From: Xanthomonas prunicola
Lineage (GTDB): Bacteria; Pseudomonadota; Gammaproteobacteria; Xanthomonadales; Xanthomonadaceae
DNA length: 64,000 nt
Assembly: GCF_002846205.1 (NCBI RefSeq)
Contig: NZ_PHKV01000003.1
Span: forward strand, 526,281 to 590,280
Reading direction: 5' to 3'
Position 1 is the first letter of the stretch; each line of letters opens with the position of its first letter. Below the pieces are notes generated by a model. That model saw nothing but the letters and a program-made list of their open reading frames with translations, made no database searches and was not told where the DNA came from. Position numbers and translations under genes: made by a program. Shown here in pieces: positions 54,069-62,864 of the stretch.

Positions 54069-55124
54069 TCATTCCTTGGTGCGTTCTTTGAAAGCGCTGG
54101 CCAGCTCCCGCTCGATCTGCTCGATGCTCGGCAGGCTGGTTTGCAGCTCTTGCGGCAGAGATTCCACCAGCTTGTATTCGGCAATGCCCATCGGCTGCGA
54201 CTTGTCGCCCAGCGCGTATTCGGCCACCACCTTGTTCTTGCTCTTGCAAAGCAGCAGGCCGATGCTCGGGTTGTCTTGCGCGTGCTTCACCTGCCGATCC
54301 ACCGCGGTCAGATAAAAACCCAGTTGCCCCAGGTGCTCGGGCTTGAACTTGCCGGCCTTGAGTTCGATTACTACATAGCAGCGCAGTTTGAGGTGATAGA
54401 ACAGCAGGTCGATGAAGAACTCCTCGCCGCCCACGTCCAGCAACACCTGCCGCCCCACAAAGGCAAAGCCCGCGCCCAGTTCCAGCAGGAAATCGGTCAC
54501 GTGCTGCACCAGCGCGCCTTCGATCTCGCGTTCCTGCGCTTGCTCGCCCAGGCCGAGGAAATCGAAGCGGTACGGATCTTTCAACGACTCCATGGCCAAG
54601 TCGGACTGCGGGGCGGGCAAGGTGGCCGGGAAGTTCGTCACCGCCGAACCGCTACGCTCCAGCAGGTGGGATTCGATCTGCATGACCAGCACGTTGCGCG
54701 ACCAGCCATGCTCGATGGCCTTTGCGGCATACCAGCGGCGAGTTTCAGGGCCGGGCAGCTTGTCCAGCAGGGCCAGCTGGTGATACCAGGGCAATTGTGC
54801 AAGCACCGCTTGCACAAATGATTCATCCGGCCAGGCCTCGGCAAAGGCCCGCATGTACTTGAGGTTACGCGGTGAAAAGCCCTTCATGTCCGGGAAGGCG
54901 GTGCGCAGGTCATGGGCCAGCCGCTCGATCACCTTCGCGCCCCAGCCCTGTTCGGCCTGCCGCGCCAGAATATCCCGACCGATTTCCCAATACAGCCCTA
55001 CCAACTCCCGATTGACCGCAAGCGCGGCACGTTGCTGCGCGCCGTGGATGCGTCCTTTCAGCTCGGCCAGCCAGTCGGCGTAGCCTTGCGGCGCGGGGTT
55101 GAGGGAAGTGGGTTGGTCAGTCAT
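54069..55124 (-). CDS. DUF1016/PDDEXK (YhcG-type) nuclease
   Basis: This 351-residue protein has the N-terminal DUF1016 helical domain (NRELVGLYWEIGRDILARQ, RNLKYMRAFAEAWP) and a C-terminal PD-(D/E)xK nuclease fold: FVGRQVLLDVGGEEFFIDLLFYH, then YVVIELKAGKFKPEHLGQLG (E-x-K). The protein lies between hsdS and hsdR in the same operon, tightly packed. Such YhcG-like proteins accompany many R-M systems; whether they help restriction or act independently is not settled. Confidence 0.9.
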   Translation of the reverse strand: MTDQPTSLNPAPQGYADWLAELKGRIHGAQQRAALAVNRELVGLYWEIGRDILARQAEQGWGAKVIERLAHDLRTAFPDMKGFSPRNLKYMRAFAEAWPDESFVQAVLAQLPWYHQLALLDKLPGPETRRWYAAKAIEHGWSRNVLVMQIESHLLERSGSAVTNFPATLPAPQSDLAMESLKDPYRFDFLGLGEQAQEREIEGALVQHVTDFLLELGAGFAFVGRQVLLDVGGEEFFIDLLFYHLKLRCYVVIELKAGKFKPEHLGQLGFYLTAVDRQVKHAQDNPSIGLLLCKSKNKVVAEYALGDKSQPMGIAEYKLVESLPQELQTSLPSIEQIERELASAFKERTKE

Positions 55125-55190
55125 CGAATTTCCATCTCGCACGTGATCCGTTGTTTTCTTTGTGGGACAGCGTCGGGACATTCAGCATGC

Positions 55191-56369
55191 TCAAACCAGC
55201 CGCGTCCTGCCAGTCAGCAACTCCTGCATCATGGCCTGCTTGAGGGCGCGGGTCTTGGTGCGGCGGGTTTCGAGCGCGGTGATTTCGGCGTCCATGTCAC
55301 TGAGGATGGTGGCGATGGCGACTTGTTCGGATTTTTCGCGAGGCAGGTGAACTTCAAAACTGCCAAGCGATTTCTTTTGAACGTTGGGCAATCCTGATCC
55401 AACGCGCAGACCCTGTATGGCCTGTTGCTGGTTCTTCAATGCGTGAAACAAGAAACGGTTATCTGCACTTTGGGGTACGACAGAGTAGCAGTGGCCACCA
55501 CACCAGAACGGTAGAGACACAAGTTGAACGTAGCCACATGAATTGCCCCCTTCGCTAATTGCGATGGTGTTAGCTGGCGTGTTGAATTTATTCGCAAAGC
55601 CCGATGGCGAAATACCACCATTGAAATGGGGAAATTGACCATCTGTGCCGAATTCATCGATGTGCAGTTGTTCTCCTTTCGAGATTACCGCAAGCGCTCC
55701 CAATTTTTTCACCTCCCACTTCCCGCTGAACCCCGGCAGGCTGGTTTGGCCAGTGAGGAGTTGTTGCATGGCAGCCTGTTTGATGGCGCGTTTTTTGGCG
55801 ATCAGACGATCCAGTTCGTCCAGCAGCACATCCATGTCGCTGAGGGCGATCGCGATGGCGTGCTGCTCTGCGGCTACTGAAGGAATCGGAATCTGTGTTT
55901 TCCGGATAGCTGCTAAACCTAAATTGCCGATAGTCGATCCAGTTAAACCATCGAAGAACTGACACCTTACGATACTCGCCTGAAGTGCGTGATAAACAAA
56001 ATTCTTGCAGACATCAGAATTAACGTTCAGGTAAGCCGTGCTTTTGCCCAGCACGACTTTTTCGCCGCCATACAATGCAAGGTTTCCGATAGTTCCGTTA
56101 ATAGAAAGCAGGATTGACCGCTCGCTTAATGGTTTTCGGTACTTAAAAAACTCTAAGTGATCGACAGACTTTGTGTCACTCACCGCAACAATCTTGCCGC
56201 AATTCAGATTATTCCCGTTGATGAAGAAGTATTCCCCATTGGGCGAATAGATTGGTGTTCCATGCAGCCCATCGCCAATATGAGTTGTAATTTCCTCCAT
56301 CATTACAGCATTCCAATCTTCCGGGATCACCCCTACTTCCGTATGCTTGTAGCCCGGCTTCACTTCCAT
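55191..56369 (-). CDS. hsdS: Type I restriction specificity subunit S
   Basis: This 392-residue subunit has two target-recognition domains (about 1-150 and 210-350), each followed by a conserved helical repeat: SDMDVLLDELDRLIAKKRAI, then AAMQQLLTGQTSLPG, and SDMDAEITALETRRTKTRAL, then AMMQELLTGRTRLV. The recognition domains are clearly AT-richer than the surroundings, as expected for shuffled specificity regions. The start ATG at 56369 overlaps the hsdM stop by 10 bp. The recognised sequence cannot be predicted. Confidence 0.93.
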   Translation of the reverse strand: MEVKPGYKHTEVGVIPEDWNAVMMEEITTHIGDGLHGTPIYSPNGEYFFINGNNLNCGKIVAVSDTKSVDHLEFFKYRKPLSERSILLSINGTIGNLALYGGEKVVLGKSTAYLNVNSDVCKNFVYHALQASIVRCQFFDGLTGSTIGNLGLAAIRKTQIPIPSVAAEQHAIAIALSDMDVLLDELDRLIAKKRAIKQAAMQQLLTGQTSLPGFSGKWEVKKLGALAVISKGEQLHIDEFGTDGQFPHFNGGISPSGFANKFNTPANTIAISEGGNSCGYVQLVSLPFWCGGHCYSVVPQSADNRFLFHALKNQQQAIQGLRVGSGLPNVQKKSLGSFEVHLPREKSEQVAIATILSDMDAEITALETRRTKTRALKQAMMQELLTGRTRLV

Positions 56370-59104
56370 CTCGCCCCCATCCGTTTCAGGTGCGCTTCCA
56401 CCTTGGCGCTGAGGGCCACCACATCGTCTTCCAGTTTCGGCAGTGGGGTGTCGTAGCGTTCGGCCAGTTCGCGGATACGCTGAGCCAGGGTTTGCGAGAT
56501 GCGCTCCAGCTCCTGCTGCACGTCGGCGTGCAGACGGGCCAGCCACTTGTCTTGCACCACCAGCGTTTTCACCTCTGCTTCGCCGAGGCTGGCGTACTGC
56601 TCGTAGGCTTGCTGGTCGAGTTCCCCTTCAAGCGCTTTGACGGTCTTTTTCAGCGCTGCTTCGTGGGCGCTGAGCTGCTGCCACTGCTGGAGCACGGCGC
56701 GTTCGTCAGCGCTGTCGGCGTCGTCGCCAATCTCGGCGATACGGTCTTTCACCTGCGCGGCGTTGATCTTGTCGAAGCCCGCGAAGGCACCATCTTCGCC
56801 ACTGTGTTCCTCCTGCAATTCGGCAAGCTGGCTAGCAACGCTATCAAGCTCGGCTTGTTTGGCCTCCAGCTCGGCCTGCTCGGTGGCGAAGTAGCGGGCA
56901 ACGATATAGGACTTGGGCAGCAGATCGCAGATCCAGCCCTTGTCCTTGGTCTTGCCCTTCTTGTCGGTTTCAACAATGCGCCGGGGCAGCGCCACCCAGC
57001 CGTCTGCGGCGAGCAGGTAGGCATCGTCCTGCATCACTTCCGCCCAGTAGTCCATCAGGAACTGGTAGATATCGTAGGGGTCAAGCAGGGGCGCGGCGTG
57101 GAAGGTCGCGAGCAGGGTTTCGGAGACCTGCGCAATCAGCGCCTTAGGCTTGGCGCCGGGCTGAATGCCTGCCAGCAGCGGGGTGACAGCCTGTCGCCAT
57201 TTTCCGAACAGGGTTTCGACCTTGCTGCGGAATCGCTGGAATTGCGGGTGGGCCAGGATGACGGGGCGCACTTCGGCTACCGGCTGGCGCAGCCGCGCAT
57301 AACCAGGGCGCTCGGCCTCGAACAGCGCCTGGCGCAAGGCGGGCATTTCCTCCCAATCGGCGGCGAACGCGTCGATGTCGCGCTCGGGGATGCCGCCGTT
57401 GAGGTGGGCATCGATATCTTGCAGGTCTTCCGGCTCGCTGCTGTCGATGTAGCGCGGCAGGTTGAGGTTGTAATTGTTCCTGTCGCTGGCGATTTCATCC
57501 AGCGGCACCATACGGGCATAGCGCGGCACATCCACGCCACGGCGGAAGGCATCGACGATGCGATGGATATCCTGCTCGCGCAGGCGGTTCTTGGGGCCGT
57601 CCTTGATGAAGCCTTTGCTGGCGTCGATCATGAAGATGCCCTTGCGGGCGCTGGCATTTTCCTTGTCCAGCACCAGGATGCAGGCGGGGATGCCGGTGCC
57701 GAAGAACAGGTTGGCCGGCAAGCCGATGATGCCCTTGAGCATGCCGGAGCGCACCAGTTGCCTGCGAATGACGCCTTCCGCATTGCCACGAAACAGCACG
57801 CCATGCGGCAGGATGATGGCACCCTTGCCGGTAGTTGCCTTCATGCTACGAATGACGTGCAGCAAATAGGCGTAGTCGCCCTGCTTGTCCGGCGGTGCGC
57901 CCCAGGCAAAACGTTGATAAGGATCGTTGGCGGGTGTCAGCCCGGTGGACCACTTCTTGTCCGAGAACGGCGGGTTGGCGACCACATAGTCGTAGCTACG
58001 CAGCTGCTCGCCATCCTTGAACCTGGGGTTGGACAGCGTATCCCCGCCAAGAATGGTGGCACTGGGGAAGTGGTGCAGGATCATATTCATCCGCGCCAGG
58101 CCGGCAGTGGTCACGTCCTTTTCCTGCCCTTCCAGCGTGATCTGCCGGCCTGCCTCGGCTGCCACTTTCAGCAGCAGTGAGCCTGAGCCGCAGGTTGGAT
58201 CGTAGGCGGTCGTAGATCCGCGGCTATTGGCATGCGAGATGCCGATCACCTGGGCGATGATGCTACTGACTTCAGAGGGAGTGTAAAACTGGCCTTTGCT
58301 CTTGCCGGAGTCCTGCGCAAAGTGGCGCATCAGGTACTCGTACGCATCGCCGAGCAGGTCGTCGTTGTCGGCCCGGTTGTTGGCGAAGTTCAGCTCGGGC
58401 TTTTCGAAGATGGCGATCAGATTGCCCAACCGCTCGACCATGGCTGGGCCTTCGCCGAGCTTGTTGGGGTCGTTGAAGTCTGGGAAGTCGCTGCGCGCCA
58501 GCTTGGTGTTGGCGTCGATCAGCTTTTGAATGACTTGCGTGTTGATCCTGTCGCCGATATCGGCCTTGCCCTTGAGCGCCACCATGTCCTTGAACGAGGC
58601 GCCAGGCGGGATGACGACAGGTGGAGCGAAGTCCTTGCTATTGCCGTACTTGTCGCTGATGTACTTGATGAACAGCATGAACAGCACATAGTCCTTGTAC
58701 TGGCTTGCGTCCATGCCACCGCGCAGCTCATCGCAGGACGCCCAGATGGAGCTGTACAAGTCAGACTTTTTGACTACGCCGCTGCGCCTCACCGACGGCA
58801 CTGTGTCTGCCTCGGCATGCGTCTTGGATGCCTTTGCTTTAAGAACTTCCACTACTTTTCCTGCCTGTTTTGCACCAGAATTTCGGGCTCTGTTTTGCAT
58901 CACAGCCGTCTCAGCAAGCGCGACGGAACCGCCGCGCCCTCGGCCAGACACGATGTCGCCTTGCTCGATCAACAGGTGTTTGATGCGTAGATACGTACTT
59001 TCCTGCCAGCCAAGTTCCTCTCGCAGCTTGCCGTTGCCAGCAGAGCCGCCGAGAGACTGCAACATGGCGAGAAAACGTTCGGTATTTTGCTCGGTGGATG
59101 TCAC
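56360..59104 (-). CDS. hsdM: Type I DNA adenine methylase subunit M, with extra N-terminal HTH
   Basis: This 914-residue N6-adenine methylase is unusually long. A winged-HTH-like segment (about 1-65, LREELGWQESTYLRIKHLLI) and a linker precede the HsdM core. Core motifs are FYTPSEVSS (273), AdoMet-binding DPTCGSG (302-308) and catalytic NPPF (377-380). The last 230 residues are rich in heptad-like coiled coil (QAELEAKQAELDSVASQLAE). The start is GTG at 59104 with GGAA 7 nt upstream. It protects host DNA and forms the M2S core with HsdS. Confidence 0.92.
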   Translation of the reverse strand: MTSTEQNTERFLAMLQSLGGSAGNGKLREELGWQESTYLRIKHLLIEQGDIVSGRGRGGSVALAETAVMQNRARNSGAKQAGKVVEVLKAKASKTHAEADTVPSVRRSGVVKKSDLYSSIWASCDELRGGMDASQYKDYVLFMLFIKYISDKYGNSKDFAPPVVIPPGASFKDMVALKGKADIGDRINTQVIQKLIDANTKLARSDFPDFNDPNKLGEGPAMVERLGNLIAIFEKPELNFANNRADNDDLLGDAYEYLMRHFAQDSGKSKGQFYTPSEVSSIIAQVIGISHANSRGSTTAYDPTCGSGSLLLKVAAEAGRQITLEGQEKDVTTAGLARMNMILHHFPSATILGGDTLSNPRFKDGEQLRSYDYVVANPPFSDKKWSTGLTPANDPYQRFAWGAPPDKQGDYAYLLHVIRSMKATTGKGAIILPHGVLFRGNAEGVIRRQLVRSGMLKGIIGLPANLFFGTGIPACILVLDKENASARKGIFMIDASKGFIKDGPKNRLREQDIHRIVDAFRRGVDVPRYARMVPLDEIASDRNNYNLNLPRYIDSSEPEDLQDIDAHLNGGIPERDIDAFAADWEEMPALRQALFEAERPGYARLRQPVAEVRPVILAHPQFQRFRSKVETLFGKWRQAVTPLLAGIQPGAKPKALIAQVSETLLATFHAAPLLDPYDIYQFLMDYWAEVMQDDAYLLAADGWVALPRRIVETDKKGKTKDKGWICDLLPKSYIVARYFATEQAELEAKQAELDSVASQLAELQEEHSGEDGAFAGFDKINAAQVKDRIAEIGDDADSADERAVLQQWQQLSAHEAALKKTVKALEGELDQQAYEQYASLGEAEVKTLVVQDKWLARLHADVQQELERISQTLAQRIRELAERYDTPLPKLEDDVVALSAKVEAHLKRMGARWK

Positions 59105-59244
59105 TGCGTCGTTCCGTACTGCTTGAGGGCGTGCATCACGCCTGCCAGTGGAGCCGCTTCAGCGGCACAAAGTAATTTTTCGGCATCGATAGCCACTTAG
59201 CCAGGGGTTGTTTCAAGCATGGCGCGCACGATGCTCGGACCTAC

Positions 59245-60135
59245 TTATTCTTTTCCGGCCAGAAACCAAACCGGCTTGAGCGGCAGACGGGCCCTGGCGG
59301 TGTCCTCAAGCTGTGAATAGTGCGTGGTCCATAGCTCCACCAACTTTCGCGCATCAATCAGATTGATGCGACGATGCGACTGCCGCGCCTCAAAATCGGC
59401 ATCCTTGGTGAAGCCGGACAGCGCAACGTACAGACCGACATCGCCCTCTCCCAGAACCGCCATAAAGCTGCGCAGGCCAGTCACATCGATCCGCGGCGAG
59501 TTGGCATTGCGCTTGACCTGCACCTTGATGCGCGGCGGGCGTGTGCCCAGCGGGTCGTTGTAGGCAATGATGTCGGTGCCACCGTCCTTGCCGGGCGGTG
59601 CGACCCAGGCAACGTGATACCCCATCGCCCGCAGCAACGAGGCCACGAGCTCTTGGAAGTCGTAGGGCGGCATCGCGGCGAGGTAAGCCTCGATCTCGGC
59701 CCATGCCATTTCTTCGGCTTCTTCCAGCGTGATGCTGGCCGATTCCTCGATGAGCTCGCCTTCGGGATCGTCGACCTCGTCGGCGACGGGCTGGGCGCTC
59801 TTCCACTTCTTGTACAGCTGGCCGACTGCACGGATGAACTGCTCGGGATCCGGGTAGGCGTCCAGCGCCGCTTCGCCCTCTGGCGTGAGGGTCCAGATGC
59901 CTTTGTCCTTGACCAGCCAGCCGGCCTTGACCGGCGCCACGGTGCTGAAGCGCACGATCTTCTCGAAGCGACGGCCGCCGGTTTCGTAGTCGCCGGCTTC
60001 GTACTCGGTGAGCACGACCTGCTTTTCCAGTGCGGCCAGCGCGTCTGCGGCGCGCATGCCCTCCGGCTGGGTCTTGAGGATATGGAACAGCGCACGGGTT
60101 AATTCCCCCGTGCGGCGCCTGCTGATATTGGCCAT
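59245..60135 (-). CDS. mrr: Mrr-type restriction endonuclease
   Basis: This 296-residue protein has an N-terminal winged-helix DNA-binding region and a C-terminal Mrr PD-(D/E)xK catalytic domain. Visible residues are FQELVASLLRAMGY (E), GKDGGTDIIAY (D-G-G-x-D) and IKVQVKRN (QxK). Mrr-type enzymes cut methylated or foreign-modified DNA. The ATG has GGGGAAG upstream. It lies 140 bp before hsdM in the same direction and probably forms part of the defence unit. Confidence 0.9.
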   Translation of the reverse strand: MANISRRRTGELTRALFHILKTQPEGMRAADALAALEKQVVLTEYEAGDYETGGRRFEKIVRFSTVAPVKAGWLVKDKGIWTLTPEGEAALDAYPDPEQFIRAVGQLYKKWKSAQPVADEVDDPEGELIEESASITLEEAEEMAWAEIEAYLAAMPPYDFQELVASLLRAMGYHVAWVAPPGKDGGTDIIAYNDPLGTRPPRIKVQVKRNANSPRIDVTGLRSFMAVLGEGDVGLYVALSGFTKDADFEARQSHRRINLIDARKLVELWTTHYSQLEDTARARLPLKPVWFLAGKE

Positions 60136-60175
60136 CTACTTCCCCTGTGGCACGACGTTGGCGCTAACGCCGTGC

Positions 60176-60484
60176 TTAATGATAGTCGTCTTCACGCTGA
60201 TGCCTGACTGCCAAAACGGTGACGACCTGATCGCTTTCCACCTCAAACAGCAGGACGTAGCCGCTGGCACCGAAGCCGATCACCAGCTCCCGCAAGAACG
60301 GGTCCGCCACCCCCGCCTTGCGGCAGCTCAAAGGGGCCAGTTCAAGCACGGTGACGCCGTCGCCGATGGCCTGAAGCGCGCGCTCGGCCACGGTGAAGTC
60401 GCCTTCGGCACGCTGTAGCAGGCAGTCGTAAAGACGCGCGAGATCCTCACGTGCCTGCTGAGTGAAGCGGACGGAAAATCCCAC
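60176..60484 (-). CDS. ParE/RelE-superfamily toxin
   Basis: This 102-residue protein has the ParE/RelE fold signs: VRFTQQAREDLARLYDCL, then RELVIGFGASGYVLLFEVE and VVTVLAVRHQREDDYH at the end. ParE-type members poison gyrase; RelE-type members cut mRNA on ribosomes. The initial codon is GTG, 6 bp after the antitoxin stop, so translation is coupled. It is probably a plasmid- or island-stabilising module next to the R-M operon. Confidence 0.85.
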   Translation of the reverse strand: MGFSVRFTQQAREDLARLYDCLLQRAEGDFTVAERALQAIGDGVTVLELAPLSCRKAGVADPFLRELVIGFGASGYVLLFEVESDQVVTVLAVRHQREDDYH

Positions 60485-60490
60485 GTTGGC

Positions 60491-60754
60491 TTAGCCCTTG
60501 CGCGCCTTGTCCAGTTGGGACTGCAGCCCGGCAAGCACATCCCTCGCGTCGATGTACCGGCCGGACGCCTTGGCGCTGTCACGCGAGGCCAGCCCGCGTG
60601 CAATGAAGGCTTCCTGCTGCTGGCGCTGCTGCACCTGGGCACGCACGGAGTGCTCAACAAAGCTGGAAAGCGTCTCACCATCCTGCAACACGGCCTCGGC
60701 CGCTTCGCGCAGCGCCGGGTCTACCCGGAGCGATGGAAGAGATGCGGATTTCAT
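60491..60754 (-). CDS. Antitoxin of the ParE-type toxin
   Basis: The product has 87 residues from the ATG at 60754. The N-terminal half (ASLPSLRVDPALREAAEAVL, then GETLSSFVEHSVRAQVQQR) looks like a ribbon-helix-helix DNA-binding domain. The C-terminal tail (YIDARDVLAGLQSQLDKARK) should cover the toxin. The start is chosen by comparison with the RHH register; the upstream codon at 60781 overlaps the operator palindrome. It should repress its own operon. Confidence 0.8.
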   Translation of the reverse strand: MKSASLPSLRVDPALREAAEAVLQDGETLSSFVEHSVRAQVQQRQQQEAFIARGLASRDSAKASGRYIDARDVLAGLQSQLDKARKG

Positions 60755-60769
60755 GGCATGCCCAGTGCG

Positions 60770-60781
60770 TTGCAATTGCAA
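60770..60781 (-). promoter_or_regulatory. Operator candidate of the TA operon
   Basis: The perfect 12-bp palindrome TTGCAATTGCAA lies 15 bp upstream of the antitoxin start, a usual place for antitoxin binding. Confidence 0.5.
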
Positions 60782-61173
60782 TGCATCATCGCAAGCGAGC
60801 GCCGGTGCTTCAAGGTTTTCTTTGCAGACCTAAGCCGACAATGTCGCAGCTACGCTGACGCGATGGGCCATGAACACTGAAACACAACGCTGGCACGTGC
60901 CAGATCCCACCGCGCGCTTGACGTTACGATGCACCTGAGAACCGCTCATACACAGCACTTCTCCAAGGGAGACACAGGTCGAGGCCAAGCCCGCCTGGGC
61001 AACCCTGCTTGTGTGGCACCACGAGATCCTTGGGCTTCAATGCCACAGCCGAGTCTGCCGCATTCCATATTCCGGAATATGGAATGCGGCGAACAACGTG
61101 TTTGTGCAGGAAGTCTCAGCTACACGCTGCCTGGAGCGGTGGTCTACAGGTCAAAAGCAAAAGCCAAAAGCTC
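60782..61173. other. 390-bp intergenic region with a perfect palindrome
   Basis: No gene is supported. The striking element is the 32-bp perfect palindrome at 61058-61089. This region separates the R-M/TA island from the T4SS toxin gene. Confidence 0.5.
61058..61089. repeat. 32-bp perfect palindrome
   Basis: CCGCATTCCATATTCC is followed immediately by its exact complement, with no spacer. It is AT-rich in the centre (TATTCCGGAATA). It could be a terminator stem for the toxin gene, a regulator-binding site left from a lost gene, or a recombination site. It begins 84 bp beyond the toxin stop. Confidence 0.75.
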
Positions 61174-62844
61174 TCACCCAATGCTTCGTGGCTTGACAGC
61201 CTCTTCCTGCGCCACAAATCTTTCCTGCGCCTGACTCTGCGCTTGCGCCAACGTACGCGCATCGAGCTCTTGCAGCTTTGCCAGCGACTGCTCAACCGGT
61301 GTGCTGACCGCTACGTCCGTCGGCATACTGGCACGCAGATGGGCTGGATTGCCTGGCTCACCCTGCACTACAAACACTGTCGCCCCTGCGGCAGAGCGTG
61401 GCGTCTGGTTGCTCAGCAACACATGGTCGATCCGCTCAAGCCCATGTTCCTTTGCCAAGTGCGCAAGACTTGCGCTCATCCGCTCGCTGTGCGCATCGCT
61501 GGCGCGGCCCATGCTGGCGTCCAATTGGCCAACCAGGGTCGTGGCTTGTGCGTGCAGGGGATGAGGCGCCTGCGGCGTGGACTCCAGGTTTGTCTGTCCC
61601 CGCCTGCCATGCAGCGGCTCTGCCGGCCCACCTTCCTGCCGCGGTAGGTGAGGCGGCTGATTGCCATGCTGATGCTGGTTCGGCCGCGGCCCTTCCTGTT
61701 GATGCCCCTGGTCTAGCTGTTGCTCTCGCACCGGACTAGGAGTAGTGGTCGTCAGCACGTATTGCCAGCGCGTCTGCGCGGGATTGCCTTGAACCGCATT
61801 CATGAATGCGTCGTAGTCGTCCGCGTGGATCGTCTGGCAACCGGCCGAATCAGTGCTGCCACGTGATCCGCGATGAATTTTGAACGTGTCGTTGAGATCC
61901 TGCGTGCCGTTGACATCGGCCTGATCGAACCAGCCATCGGCATTGCTGTCCCGCTGCACCATGCCACGCCCTGCGGCGACCGCAGCCTGGCTCGGTTTCA
62001 GCGCAGAGTCCATTGTCCCAGCCAATAAGGGGTTCGGATGCTGAGCCATCTGCATTTCGATCGTGCCGTCATGCAGGCGGCCAAGGTCGCGAACGCCGTC
62101 CGCGTTGACATCGTCACCCTCAATCTTGCGGGGCCGCGTAATGCTTTCAAATCCGGGGGAGGGATCGAACCTGCGGTTCTCGCGGCCGCCCTCGCCCAGC
62201 GGCCTAGCCCCTGTGTTGCCGGCATGGTGGTCATACTGTGCAGTGGGCTCGGTGTTGGCGCGATTGGACTCAACCACATGCGCTGTGCCGTCTGCGTCCT
62301 TCCAAAGAACGACCAAGCGATCGTTGTAGACGCCGCTCCCACCACGAGACTCGTCGCGCGCAGTTGTCGGGTTGTCTGCCCGCCGTTGGGTTGGATGGGC
62401 TGAATCCTCCATGGCGTCGAGCGTGGAGTTCTCTTGGCGCAGCCCTAGAATCACCCGTTGCCCTGGCGTTGCCAGCGCTTGATCCGCTGCCGCATTGCCA
62501 CGGACTTGCGCGATGCTTGCGTAGACGTCGTACTTCTGGCCGTCGGCGAGTGCGGCCATCTCATTTTCGGATGGAAATCGTGGCGGCGTCGTTTGGACGC
62601 GTTCCAGGCGCTGTATTCCTGCGGCTGTACCTGGCGTCTGCGTCTGCGCGCGTTCTGCACTGGCGGCGATGCTGCGCTCGGCCTGGGTGCTGACGTAGCG
62701 ATCCATGCTTTCTTGCACGACCTCTGGCTGCCCCTGTCGATGCCGTTCCAGCAATGCCACCGCATCTGCAGGACGGTTTGCATTGAATAGCGCAACTACC
62801 TCGTCTGCGCGCTCTTTAATACTGACCTCTATGACCCGAGACAT
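61174..62844 (-). CDS. Type IV secretion antibacterial toxin (X-Tfe) with XVIPCD tail
   Basis: This 556-residue protein starts at the ATG at 62844 with GGGAGAG 5 nt upstream. The C-terminal about 130 residues match the XVIPCD type that Xanthomonas VirD4 recognises (SERMSASLAHLAKEHGLERI, then DHVLLS, and the Gln-rich end TLAQAQSQAQERFVAQ). The middle has DVNADGVRD (about 245) and DSNADGWFD (299-307), Ca-binding dockerin-like loops, then FKIHRGSRGSTDSAGCQTIH with His324 and Cys336, similar to an L,D-transpeptidase (YkuD) active site. It may attack peptidoglycan. A Gln/His/Pro linker (370-427) joins the parts. The immunity gene lies 20 bp upstream in the operon. Confidence 0.8.
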   Translation of the reverse strand: MSRVIEVSIKERADEVVALFNANRPADAVALLERHRQGQPEVVQESMDRYVSTQAERSIAASAERAQTQTPGTAAGIQRLERVQTTPPRFPSENEMAALADGQKYDVYASIAQVRGNAAADQALATPGQRVILGLRQENSTLDAMEDSAHPTQRRADNPTTARDESRGGSGVYNDRLVVLWKDADGTAHVVESNRANTEPTAQYDHHAGNTGARPLGEGGRENRRFDPSPGFESITRPRKIEGDDVNADGVRDLGRLHDGTIEMQMAQHPNPLLAGTMDSALKPSQAAVAAGRGMVQRDSNADGWFDQADVNGTQDLNDTFKIHRGSRGSTDSAGCQTIHADDYDAFMNAVQGNPAQTRWQYVLTTTTPSPVREQQLDQGHQQEGPRPNQHQHGNQPPHLPRQEGGPAEPLHGRRGQTNLESTPQAPHPLHAQATTLVGQLDASMGRASDAHSERMSASLAHLAKEHGLERIDHVLLSNQTPRSAAGATVFVVQGEPGNPAHLRASMPTDVAVSTPVEQSLAKLQELDARTLAQAQSQAQERFVAQEEAVKPRSIG

Positions 62845-62864
62845 CTTTGCTCTCCCTGCATCGA

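Noticed and set aside
56390..58180. 596-codon plus-strand open frame
   Set aside because: It is antisense to hsdM, where methylase motifs confirm the minus strand.
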